Source of the DNA: an uncultured Acholeplasmatales bacterium
GTDB lineage: Bacteria > Bacillota_I > Bacilli_A > ML615J-28 > CAG-698
NCBI GenBank assembly: GCA_937877075.1
Contig: CALEGD010000018.1
Span: forward strand, 1-16,620
Reading direction: 5' to 3'
DNA length: 16,620 nt
Each line of letters begins with the position of its first letter. The stretch's first letter is position 1. This document shows positions 9,001-15,623 of this stretch, piece after piece. A model generated the notes under the pieces. It was not told the origin of the DNA and ran no database searches. It worked only from the letters and a program-made list of their open reading frames with translations. Made by a program: the position numbers and the translations under genes.

Positions 9001-9747
9001 TCCCCCGTCAAGTTGAACCATCGGACGTAAATCAGGTGGTAGGACTGGAATAACATCCATAACCATCCATTCCGGTTTATTTCCTGATTTTTCAAACGCT
9101 TCTACAACCTCAAGACGTTTAATAATCTTCTCACGTTTTGCTTTGGTTGTTTTGATTAATTCGGCCCTTAATTCTTGGATAGTCTCCTTTAAGTCAATTT
9201 CTTGAAGAAGCTTTTTAATGGCTTCCGCACCGGTTAAAGCACGGAATTTGGAAGGACCGTGTTCCCTTTGTAAGGAACTATATTCTTGTTCGGTCATAAT
9301 ATGACCTCTTTGTAAACCTTCGATTGAACCGGGGTCAATAACAATGTAGCTCGCCAGATAAACAATATCTTCAACTTCTCTTGTCTTCATATCCAGGAGA
9401 AGAGCGATTTTTGAAGGACTGTTCTTCAAAAACCAAGTATGAACAACCGGAGCCGCAAGCTCAATATGACCCATGCGTTCACGGCGGACTTTACTTTCGG
9501 TAAGTTCCACACCACAGCGTTCACATTTATTGTTTTCTCCTTTGGGTGAGCGTTTGGATTTACCGCAGGCACATTGGTAATCCTTAGTCGGACCGAAAAT
9601 GATTTCACAGAAAAGCCCGTCGCGTTCCGGCTTTAAGGTTCGATAATTTATTGTTTCATGTTTCTTTACCTCGCCATAACTCCAACTACGTATCTCTTCT
9701 GGGGATGCAATTCCGATTTGTATATATTTATATTTTTTCTTTTCCAA
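6040..9747 (-). CDS. rpoC: DNA-directed RNA polymerase subunit beta'
   Basis: Largest subunit of core RNA polymerase, carrying half of the active site. At 1235 residues it is of Bacillota size. The N-terminal zinc-binding domain has Cys59, Cys61, Cys75 and Cys78; the catalytic loop NADFDGDQMAVH spans 456-467, with the Mg-binding aspartates 458, 460 and 462; the bridge helix/trigger loop region includes FFNSTHGARKGSTDTALKT and IAAQSIGEPGTQLTMRTFH; the second zinc site is CDCHNGVCVKC; the C-terminus ends with the usual LIPAGTG segment. The start codon is TTG at 9747 with GAGGTGA about five bases upstream; no ATG is available nearby. It follows rpoB after 42 bases with no promoter seen between them, so the two are cotranscribed. 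Confidence 0.99.
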   Translation of the reverse strand: MEKKKYKYIQIGIASPEEIRSWSYGEVKKHETINYRTLKPERDGLFCEIIFGPTKDYQCACGKSKRSPKGENNKCERCGVELTESKVRRERMGHIELAAPVVHTWFLKNSPSKIALLLDMKTREVEDIVYLASYIVIDPGSIEGLQRGHIMTEQEYSSLQREHGPSKFRALTGAEAIKKLLQEIDLKETIQELRAELIKTTKAKREKIIKRLEVVEAFEKSGNKPEWMVMDVIPVLPPDLRPMVQLDGGRFATTDLNDLYRRILNRNNRLRKQFEQRAPGLITKNEKRMLQEAVDALIDNSKKNKKIVVEKNRPLKSLSDLLRGKQGRFRQNLLGKRVDYSGRSVIVVGPDLQMYQCGIPREMALILFKPFIINAIIKKDADNPEITNKISIKRAKEMIDAGDPIAMTELEKIVVEHPVLLNRAPTLHRLGIQAFEPKLVEGKAIRLHPLVTPAFNADFDGDQMAVHVPLSEEAQAEARLLMLASKNILAPKDGKPIVTPSQDMVLGNYYLTIEDVNDERNGRIFKDVNEVELAYENKEIGFHTRILLPIKSLNNPRFFNQEDHGITDEDYEDWLKKEMRKYLVTSYGKIIFNTIFPQEKPFIPFINEATSDNLNKGILDKYLISPKDIKPGVSLKEYLKKIPSPHPFKKKFLSEVIAEVFKQFKLAETSKTLDKLKDLGFKYSTVSGITVAISDIRVVEGKQEVLEEAENLVEEYNKRYRRGFMTANERRKRVIRVWTEAKEKLEAKIKTEVSENYMNNHIFMMSDSGARGNIANFVQLSGMRGLMAKPNGETMDIPIRSSFREGLTMSEFFNSTHGARKGSTDTALKTAESGYLTRRLVDVSQDVTIKEDDCGTDKGMLVSELVEEDLNTNSVSLIEPLIDRIRGRYASKPILHPQTGEVIVPRNGYITEELSDRVIKSGIKEVWIRTLLTCDCHNGVCVKCYGSDLATGEIVEKGEVVGIIAAQSIGEPGTQLTMRTFHSGGVAGGEDITQGLPRIQELFEAREPKGKAIISEINGLVTSIKAEKDNRFEIKISNKLNHEEKTYLTDSGRTLIVKEKDQVKAGDRLTEGLIHPKELLKVSTVEEVEKYILKEVQKVYRSQGVEIADKHIEIIIKQMLQKVFVIHEGGTDLLPGSLLSKNEMYDVVHECLEKSRDIPIVKSVLLGITRASLRSDSFLSAASFQETTRVLTEAAIRGKKDTLEGLKENIIIGGLIPAGTGIIDANYMVNENKDE

Positions 9748-9789
9748 TATATCACCTCAATTTTAATGGAAAGAATGAAATTTGGTTTC

Positions 9790-12700
9790 TTAGCTGGCTT
9801 TCTTAGCCATAGTTGCCTGGGCAATTTCCTCAACAAGACTCTTATTAGCTACATCTTCGCCGGTTTCGTTATCAACCAACTTAACGCTTAATCCTAAGCC
9901 TTGCAATTCTTTTACAAGCACTCGGAAAGATTCAGGGATTCCGGGGTTTGGAATCGGTTCCCCGTCAACAATTGCTTTATAAACCTTATTTCTTCCGACA
10001 ATATCATCGGATTTAATGGTAAGCATTTCTCTTAAGGTATAAGCAGCACCATAAGCTTCGAGCGCCCAAACTTCCATCTCACCGAATCTCTGTCCACCGT
10101 TTTGAGCTTTTCCCCCCATCGGTTGTTGTGTTACAAGCGTATAAGGGCCTTCACTACGGGCATGAAGTTTATCATCGACCATATGTGCAAGTTTGATCAT
10201 ATACATAACTCCGACAGAAACACGGTTATCAAATTTTTGTCCGGTCCTGCCGTCCCACAATAAGGTTTTCCCGTCCATATCCATCTGTGCTTCACGCATA
10301 ATTTCTATCAAATCATCGTTTTCAACACCATCAAATACGGGGCTGGCAATATATGCGCCAAGCTTCTTAGCGGCCATACCGAGATGGATTTCTAAGACTT
10401 GACCAATATTAAGCCGTGAGGGGATACCGAGCGGGTTCAACATAATGTCAACCGGAGTTCCGTCTTCCATATAAGGCATATCTTCTTGAGGAAGAATCTT
10501 AGAAATAACACCTTTATTTCCGTGACGTCCGGACATCTTATCGCCTTCGGTAATCTTTCTTTTCTGAACGATGAAAACTCTCACTACTTCATTAACGCCC
10601 GGCGGTAATTCGGCTCCGTCTTTACGGGTGAAATGTTCAATCCTATGAACAATACCGCCGCCTCCGTGCGGAACTCTAAGAGATGTATTGCGCACATCTT
10701 TGGAATTATCGCTAAAGAGGGCATGAGAAAGGCGCTCTTCCGGGGTTGGGTCGGTCTGTCCTTTAGGAGTGACCTTACCGACCAGGATATCTCCTTCTTT
10801 AACTTCGGCACCAAGACGGATTATTCCGATTTCGTCCAAATTGGCAATGGCTTCCTTGCGGTCATTTTCCAAATCACGGGTAATTTCTTCTTTTCCAAGT
10901 TTAGTATCCCGGACTTCTACTTCATATTTTTCAATATGTATCGAAGTATAAACATCATCCTGAACCAATCTTTCACTCATAACGATCGCATCTTCGTAAT
11001 TATAGCCGTTCCATGTCATATAAGCGATGGTAACATTGCGTCCGAGCGCCATTTCGCCCTGATCCATGGAAGGACCGTCCGCAAGCACATCACCGACATG
11101 AACAGTCTCACCCCGATTAACAATCGGTTTTTGGTTGACACAGGTCGAATGATTCGATCTATCATATTTAATTAAATAATATTCTTTTAAACTTCCGGAA
11201 GTTGTGCGAATAATTATCTTTTTCGCATCAACAAATTCAACAATTCCCTCAACATCGGAAATGACCGCAACTCCCGAATCATGGGCAGCTTTGGCTTCGA
11301 TTCCGGTTCCGACATATGCCGCTTCCGGTATCAGAAGAGGAATGGCTTGACGTTGCATATTCGCACCCATCAATGCCCGGTTGGCATCGTCATGTTCGAG
11401 GAAAGGGATGCAGGCCGTTGATACCGAGACAATCTGTTTCGGAGAAACGTCCATCAAATCGATTTTTTCTCTTGAAACCTCGGTACTATCGCCGTTATAA
11501 CGAGCAACGACAATATCATCAATTACTTCATGTTTTTCATTGACTGTGATATTTGCTTGAGCGATATAATATTCTTCTTCTTTATCGGCGGTAAGATAAA
11601 TCATCTCATCGGTAACAATCGTCTTCCCTTTTGCTTGTTTTACAACCAAATAGGGAGTTTCAATAAATCCGTATTGATCAACCCGAGCATAAGTAGCCAG
11701 TGAGTTAATCAAACCGATGTTCTGTCCTTCCGGAGTTTCAATCGGACAAATTCTTCCGTAGTGGGAAACGTGAACGTCACGAACTTCAAATCCGGCACGG
11801 TCACGGGTAAGTCCACCGGCACCAAGTGCCGATATCCGGCGCTTATGGGTCAATTCCGATAAAGGGTTAATCTGGTCCATAAACTGAGACAATTGACTGC
11901 TTCCGAAGAATTCCCTAATGGAAGAAGTAAGGGTCCGGATATTAATCAAATTCTGAGGAATAATGTTGCGATTATCACTGGTTGTTGACATCCGGTCACG
12001 AACATTTTTTTCCATCTTAGTCAAACCAATTCTAAACTGGTTTTGAAGTAGTTCGCCGATCAAACGTAGGCGACGATTACCTAAATGGTCAATATCGTCT
12101 ACCTTGCCGACATCATCGTGCAGATTAACAAAATAACCGACTGCAGCAAGAATATCGGATAAGGTAATGTGGTTTACGGTTTCGCTTTGGTCATTACCGA
12201 CCAACCGAATCGTCACCATATTGCCGTCATGGTTTTTATATTCAATATCGAGTATTTCTAAAATAACCGAATTGCCCTCAAGCATTTGTTCATATTCTTT
12301 TTTATAACGGAACAATTCACGATGTTCTTTCAAGAAATCAAGTTCTTCTTTATTGATCACTGTTCCGGCAGCATAAACTACTTCACCGGTTTCCGGATCC
12401 ACAAGATCAGTTGATAAACGGACTTTTCCTAAACCGATAAGAACTACTCGATCCAAAAGATCAAGCTTCTTATTAACTTTATAACGGCCGACACTTGCTA
12501 GGTCATAACGACGATTATCAAAAAGACGTGTACATAAATAATTTCTGGCGCCTTCGGGAGTCGCTTTTTCCCCCGGACGTAATTTGTCATAAAGTTGTTC
12601 TAAAGCATCGTCGGTTCCGAAAGTCTCATCCTTATCAAAGGTATTCATCATAAACCGACTGTTTCCATATAAGTCAATAATATCGCGATTGGTATTTAAG

Positions 12701-13302
12701 CCCATCGCTCTTAAAAAAGTCGTAAGCGGTATTTTTTTCGAACGGTCCAGTTTTGCATACCAAATATCTCTGGTTCCCATTTCAAACTCAACCCAAGCAC
12801 CCCGAGTAGGAATAATTTGGCCATAGTATTGAATCTGGCCGCTTTTCTTATCAAATGAACTTGAGTAAAATACACCGGCCGAGCGAATGATCTGAGAAAC
12901 AATTACTCTTTCGGCACCATTAATAATAAACGTTCCCCATGGTGTCATAATCGGATAATCACCAAGGAAAATCCTTTGTTCCTTGATTTCACCGGTTTCT
13001 TTGTTCACCAGTTTTACATCAACCTTTAGAGCCATTGAGTAATTGGTATCATTCTTCTTAGCGAGATGAATAGAATATTTAGGTTCGTCAAATTCATAGT
13101 CGCCAAAGTAAAGTTCCAGTTTCTCACCGTGATCCTTTATCGGAGATATTTCCTTAAATAATTCCTTAATCCCTTCGTTAATGAACGCATCAAAGGACTT
13201 GGTTTGAACTTCAATCAGATTCGGAAGGTCAGCATTAACCAAAACCCGGGAATAATTTCTGCGCACACGATTTTTGCCATAGGTAACGTTTTTCCAACCC
13301 AA
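9790..13302 (-). CDS. rpoB: DNA-directed RNA polymerase subunit beta
   Basis: Second-largest subunit of core RNA polymerase. At 1170 residues it is the Bacillota form without the large E. coli insertions. The rifampicin pocket lies at about residues 467-497 (GSSQLSQFMDQINPLSELTH and following); residues equivalent to E. coli D516, H526 and S531 are Asp476, His486 and Ser491, so a susceptible pocket is predicted. Two small departures from the common sequence are Ala495 in ALGAGG (usually Pro) and Gln in ETPEGQNIGL (usually Pro). The catalytic-region segments GRNVTIAYMTWNGYNYEDAI and KMSGRHGNKGVIS are intact. The start is TTG at 13302, preceded by GAGGTGG; no ATG fits. Preceded by two promoters and a leader hairpin, followed by rpoC. 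Confidence 0.99.
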   Translation of the reverse strand: MGWKNVTYGKNRVRRNYSRVLVNADLPNLIEVQTKSFDAFINEGIKELFKEISPIKDHGEKLELYFGDYEFDEPKYSIHLAKKNDTNYSMALKVDVKLVNKETGEIKEQRIFLGDYPIMTPWGTFIINGAERVIVSQIIRSAGVFYSSSFDKKSGQIQYYGQIIPTRGAWVEFEMGTRDIWYAKLDRSKKIPLTTFLRAMGLNTNRDIIDLYGNSRFMMNTFDKDETFGTDDALEQLYDKLRPGEKATPEGARNYLCTRLFDNRRYDLASVGRYKVNKKLDLLDRVVLIGLGKVRLSTDLVDPETGEVVYAAGTVINKEELDFLKEHRELFRYKKEYEQMLEGNSVILEILDIEYKNHDGNMVTIRLVGNDQSETVNHITLSDILAAVGYFVNLHDDVGKVDDIDHLGNRRLRLIGELLQNQFRIGLTKMEKNVRDRMSTTSDNRNIIPQNLINIRTLTSSIREFFGSSQLSQFMDQINPLSELTHKRRISALGAGGLTRDRAGFEVRDVHVSHYGRICPIETPEGQNIGLINSLATYARVDQYGFIETPYLVVKQAKGKTIVTDEMIYLTADKEEEYYIAQANITVNEKHEVIDDIVVARYNGDSTEVSREKIDLMDVSPKQIVSVSTACIPFLEHDDANRALMGANMQRQAIPLLIPEAAYVGTGIEAKAAHDSGVAVISDVEGIVEFVDAKKIIIRTTSGSLKEYYLIKYDRSNHSTCVNQKPIVNRGETVHVGDVLADGPSMDQGEMALGRNVTIAYMTWNGYNYEDAIVMSERLVQDDVYTSIHIEKYEVEVRDTKLGKEEITRDLENDRKEAIANLDEIGIIRLGAEVKEGDILVGKVTPKGQTDPTPEERLSHALFSDNSKDVRNTSLRVPHGGGGIVHRIEHFTRKDGAELPPGVNEVVRVFIVQKRKITEGDKMSGRHGNKGVISKILPQEDMPYMEDGTPVDIMLNPLGIPSRLNIGQVLEIHLGMAAKKLGAYIASPVFDGVENDDLIEIMREAQMDMDGKTLLWDGRTGQKFDNRVSVGVMYMIKLAHMVDDKLHARSEGPYTLVTQQPMGGKAQNGGQRFGEMEVWALEAYGAAYTLREMLTIKSDDIVGRNKVYKAIVDGEPIPNPGIPESFRVLVKELQGLGLSVKLVDNETGEDVANKSLVEEIAQATMAKKAS

Positions 13303-13333
13303 AATATTTCCACCTCACAGTATTTTTTCAAGC

Positions 13334-13371
13334 AAAAAAGATAGAATAAAATATATTTTTTACATTCTATC
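13334..13371 (-). terminator. Terminator-like hairpin in the rpoB leader
   Basis: On the minus strand GATAGAAT (13371-13364) pairs perfectly with ATTCTATC (13347-13340) across a 16-base AT-rich loop, and the 3' arm is followed at once by six T residues (13339-13334). This has the form of an intrinsic terminator, though the eight-pair stem is AT-rich and weak. It lies downstream of the rpoB promoters and about 30 bases before the rpoB start, so it can act as an attenuator as well as stop read-through from the upstream gene. Confidence 0.65.
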
Positions 13372-13373
13372 GC

Positions 13374-13402
13374 ATTTTATTATAATAACATAATCATGTC
13401 AA
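13374..13402 (-). promoter_or_regulatory. rpoB promoter P2
   Basis: Minus-strand TTGACA (13397-13402) and TAAAAT (13374-13379) with an exact 17-base spacer. The predicted start, near 13367, falls inside the 5' arm of the leader hairpin, so transcripts from it would lack part of that arm. Confidence 0.65.
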
Positions 13403-13410
13403 GAAGTCAA
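13382..13410 (-). promoter_or_regulatory. rpoB promoter P1
   Basis: Minus-strand TTGACT (13405-13410) and TATTAT (13382-13387), again with an exact 17-base spacer, shifted eight bases upstream of P2. The predicted start, near 13375, precedes the leader hairpin, so its transcripts carry the whole hairpin and U-tract. Confidence 0.65.
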
Positions 13411-13422
13411 GGTTTTTTATCA

Positions 13423-14009
13423 TTATTCTACAGACCGAAAAATATAGTATCCTTTATCCTTGGAAACTGTTTTTGTTTCCGAGAAAATTTCCTCTAATTT
13501 CTTCAAAAGCGAAGGGGCCCCTTGCTTCTTCTGAATAACTACCCAAAGCTCCCCTTTTGGAACTAAATACTCCCCCGCCCCTTGTACGATACCATGAACG
13601 ATTGCTTTTCCGGCCCGAATCGGAGGATTAGAAATTATTAAGTCAAAACGAGCTGAAACATTCTCATAAAGACTGCTTTCATATATTTCTACATTTTCGA
13701 GATTATTTCTTCCGGCATTTTCTTTTGCAAGATCTAAAGCCCGAAGATTAACATCCGTCATTTCAATGATGGCTTTCGGATAAACTCCGGCAATAGAAAG
13801 ACCGATTGGTCCGTACCCACAACCTAAATCTAAAATTCTTTTCCCATCTAAATCATCCGGTAAGGAGTTAGGGCGGTTCCGAAATCAACCTTAGTTTTTG
13901 AAAAGACTCCGGCGTCGGAAAGGAAGGTCAGTTTCTTGTTACGGTAATTAAAATCAAAAAGTTTTGGATTTGATTTTAAATCAGGATCATTCTCATAATA
14001 ATGACTCAT
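13423..14009 (-). pseudogene. RsmC/YbxB-type rRNA methyltransferase gene, frameshifted
   Basis: A class I SAM-dependent methyltransferase of the RsmC-like family, which methylates guanine N2 in 16S rRNA in E. coli; the Bacillota homologue YbxB is encoded just before rpoB. The N-terminal part starts at ATG 14009 (MSHYYENDPDLKSNPKLFDF) and matches the family up to VDFGTAL, then hits TAG at 13848-13850. The rest is in the -1 frame: NSLPDDLDGKRILDLGCGYG holds SAM motif I, and ISNPPIRAGKAIVHGI holds the NPP catalytic motif, ending in KKQGAPS and KGYYIFRSVE as in YbxB. One base, or seven counting two missing residues, is lost near 13865-13870. No start codon restores motif I in the second frame. 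Either a true pseudogene or a sequencing/assembly indel. It overlaps the end of the Lgt-family gene by 17 bases. Confidence 0.85.
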
Positions 14010-14784
14010 TTTTCCTACCTTTCAATAGATATTCGCGGATTATGAAAAAGGTTCCCAAGATTATTAAGAAAATACTAAGTATTAAAGACGGCGGCAGATT
14101 AAGTAACTCACCGCGGTTATCTCCGCGGAAAAAAAGCTCTAAGATTGTCCTAAACATACCATAAGTAATCAAATAAACCGGGAACTGCCGGTCCCTCACC
14201 CAAGGGATTCTCTTGATTCCCATAAAGAGCGCCAGAAGGAAAAAGGCTTCATATAATTGGGTTGGGTGAATCGGATGCAAAATTCCATCATAATAAGGTA
14301 CTGTCCCCTGCGGAAACACTACTCCGAGAAAACTTTCAGTTTCCTTGCCATAACAGCAACCAACAGAAAAACAACCGATTCGTCCAAATGCATGAGCAAT
14401 TATAACTCCTGGGATAATCAAATTCAAAATATTTAAGATATTTCCTCTTTCCTCATGATTAAAAATGGAGGTCAATAACACAAAGGTCCCAACACCAGAA
14501 AGCATTCCGGAAATAAATGTCATGCCTCCTTCAAAGATTCCGCTTTCAAAATAATGGAAAAGAGAATCAAAAAACCAGGCAGCCAAATAAGAAACCCCTA
14601 AAGAGATGATTAATAAAAGTAAAATCTTGTTGGTTCTCTCTCTTGAATAATTGTTCTTTCTTTCGAGAATATTAACAGTATAAACTAACATTAAGATGAC
14701 CCCAATAGCGATAAACAGCGAATAAGTCGAGAGACCTATTTTTTCCAGTACTTCGTTTATTGTTACAAAAAAATCCGGATACAT
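13993..14784 (-). CDS. Lgt-family (prolipoprotein diacylglyceryl transferase-like) membrane protein
   Basis: An integral membrane protein of 263 residues with about seven hydrophobic segments, homologous to Lgt, which moves diacylglycerol from phosphatidylglycerol to the lipobox Cys of lipoproteins. Family marks: Tyr in LSTYSLF (E. coli Y26 position), FGRIGCF (R143 position), HPTQLYEA, and FRTILELFFRGD (R239/E243 positions). Two residues considered important differ: the HGGL motif reads ISGM, so His103 is Ile, and GRIGN reads GRIGC, so Asn146 is Cys, followed by a GCCYG segment. It may be a divergent but working Lgt or a paralogue with another job. ATG 14784 has GGGAGGA just upstream; an in-frame ATG at 14811 lacks a ribosome site. 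It follows a lipoprotein gene but is separated from it by a terminator, and overlaps the methyltransferase gene. Confidence 0.8.
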   Translation of the reverse strand: MYPDFFVTINEVLEKIGLSTYSLFIAIGVILMLVYTVNILERKNNYSRERTNKILLLLIISLGVSYLAAWFFDSLFHYFESGIFEGGMTFISGMLSGVGTFVLLTSIFNHEERGNILNILNLIIPGVIIAHAFGRIGCFSVGCCYGKETESFLGVVFPQGTVPYYDGILHPIHPTQLYEAFFLLALFMGIKRIPWVRDRQFPVYLITYGMFRTILELFFRGDNRGELLNLPPSLILSIFLIILGTFFIIREYLLKGRKNESLL

Positions 14785-14853
14785 ACTTCCTCCCTGGTAA
14801 AAGAATTCCATTTATTAGTTTTTCCTGATTATGGAAAAATAAACCAAATATTT

Positions 14854-14893
14854 AAAAATTGTCTAGTATAGCAATCCGAACTAAACTAGACAA
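14854..14893 (-). terminator. Intrinsic terminator of the lipoprotein gene
   Basis: On the minus strand TTGTCTAGTTTAG (14893-14881) pairs with CTATACTAGACAA (14871-14859): 13 pairs with one mismatch and a nine-base loop, followed by five T residues (14858-14854). It sits 12 bases past the lipoprotein stop. There is no T-run in the plus direction. It separates the riboswitch-led lipoprotein unit from the Lgt-family gene. Confidence 0.85.
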
Positions 14894-14905
14894 ATTTCAA
14901 CCCTT

Positions 14906-15271
14906 TTATTCAAAGGGGGTTAAAACAAATTCAATTTCATCTTGATCGGTAAGAGTCATGCGACTTATTCCAACCATCGCATAATCTCCGTTAAGATATA
15001 CCGCCCAATATGAATAATCAACACCGACTCCGCAAAGTTCGGTAATATAAAGCCCAAATTCTGAGGTCTCTCCCTTCATCAAGATATCTTGATGATTTTC
15101 AAGCAAACTAACCAAAGTATCTTCTTCGGTAAAGTCTATTTTTTCATCAAAGAGAACTACATGATCCTCATCTTTAATAGTGATTTTTACAGTACCGCTT
15201 CCGCTAGTTTCACCACAAGCAGAAACAAAAAACAATAAAAACAGAACGAACAAAAATAAAAATCTTTTCAT
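14906..15271 (-). CDS. DUF4430 domain lipoprotein, probably B12-linked
   Basis: A short exported lipoprotein of 121 residues. Residues 1-18 form a signal peptide (MKRFLFLFVLFLLFFVSA) with lipobox VSAC and the lipidated Cys19. The mature part is a single DUF4430 domain (also called the transcobalamin-like C-terminal domain), recognised by YWAVYLNGDYAMVGISRMTL, then DQDEIEFVLTPFE at the end. Related domains are found in transcobalamin/intrinsic factor and in surface proteins under B12 control. The 5' leader contains a cobalamin riboswitch, so the gene is probably repressed by B12 and helps capture it at the cell surface; direct binding is inference. The start ATG 15271 has GAAAGGAAAAGGAA immediately upstream, a purine-rich site that the leader could hide. 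Ends in its own terminator. Confidence 0.85.
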   Translation of the reverse strand: MKRFLFLFVLFLLFFVSACGETSGSGTVKITIKDEDHVVLFDEKIDFTEEDTLVSLLENHQDILMKGETSEFGLYITELCGVGVDYSYWAVYLNGDYAMVGISRMTLTDQDEIEFVLTPFE

Positions 15272-15275
15272 TTCC

Positions 15276-15343
15276 TTTTCCTTTCATATTTTTTGGAATA
15301 GGAAAATAAATGAATATTAACCTATTCTCTGACCCAGGAGAAT
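15276..15343 (-). promoter_or_regulatory. Expression platform of the cobalamin riboswitch
   Basis: No U-tract terminator is seen between the aptamer and the ATG, so control is probably at translation start. Three mutually exclusive pairings can be read: hairpin ATTCTC/GAGAAT (15338-15343 with 15324-15329); GAATAGG with CCTATTC (15321-15327 with 15296-15302); and TTTTCC with GGAAAA of the ribosome site (15301-15306 with 15276-15281). The second overlaps both others, so it could act as the switch arm. This is paper folding only. Confidence 0.45.
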
Positions 15344-15350
15344 CAATATT

Positions 15351-15499
15351 GCATTCGGTAAGTCTTCCGGCTTAAGTTTCTCTTTACTCTCAAACCTTCC
15401 CATGTTTTACATAGTGGTAATTTGATTTCATCAACTATACGGCTGCTGGGACAGCTTAGGCTTAACCTAATTCCTTGTTATGCATAAAGCACCGAATAC
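15351..15499 (-). ncRNA. Cobalamin riboswitch aptamer
   Basis: Minus-strand RNA element of about 149 bases. The closing stem P1 pairs GTATTCGGT (15499-15491) with ACCGAATGC (15359-15351). Inside, in family order, are a GGAA element, GCTGTCCCAGCAGCCGTA (for the family's GCNGNCCCGCNACTGTA), TACCACTATG (for GCCACTG), GGGAAGG (15401-15395) and the hallmark B12-box AAGCCGGAAGACTTACC (plus-strand 15362-15373 for its core). This set and order is specific to class I cobalamin riboswitches. Binding of adenosylcobalamin or a related form would shut off the downstream lipoprotein gene. Together with its promoter and expression platform it fills most of the 352-base gap between the two divergent genes. 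Confidence 0.88.
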
Positions 15500-15515
15500 C
15501 ATAAAATTCTTTATA

Positions 15516-15544
15516 ATTATAATTCAAATTTCCAAAAAAGTCAA
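15516..15544 (-). promoter_or_regulatory. Sigma-A promoter of the riboswitch/lipoprotein unit
   Basis: Minus-strand TTGACT (15539-15544) and TATAAT (15516-15521) with an exact 17-base spacer. The predicted start near 15509 is about ten bases before the first riboswitch stem, as expected. It is divergent from the ECF gene promoter, with 26 bases between the two -35 boxes. Confidence 0.75.
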
Positions 15545-15570
15545 CTAGTTTTATAAGATGGTCATTTTTC

Positions 15571-15599
15571 TTGAAAAAGGGTAATTGATATTGTATAAT
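15571..15599 (+). promoter_or_regulatory. Sigma-A promoter of the ECF S component gene
   Basis: TTGAAA (15571-15576) and TATAAT (15594-15599) with an exact 17-base spacer. The predicted start near 15606 gives a leader of only about 18 bases, holding just the ribosome site GAGGT, so this gene is not under the riboswitch on the other strand. Confidence 0.75.
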
Positions 15600-15623
15600 A
15601 CTTGAGAATGTGAGGTAGATATT

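Noticed and set aside
11800..11910. Natural rifampicin resistance of RpoB
   Set aside because: The residues matching E. coli D516, H526 and S531 are wild type; changes at nearby variable positions are not known resistance marks.
13423..13761. A stand-alone 112-residue gene starting at the Met of MTDVNLRALDL
   Set aside because: It lacks SAM motif I, which lies in the same frame directly upstream without a start codon; it is the 3' part of the frameshifted methyltransferase gene.
13848..13885. Programmed -1 frameshifting as a way to express the methyltransferase
   Set aside because: The junction GCC CTA ACT CCT has no X-XXY-YYZ slippery heptamer in the right frame and no clear stimulating structure, so an indel is the simpler explanation.
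14785..14811. Upstream ATG 14811 as the start of the Lgt-family gene
   Set aside because: It has no ribosome site, and the GGGAGGA serving ATG 14784 would lie inside the coding region.
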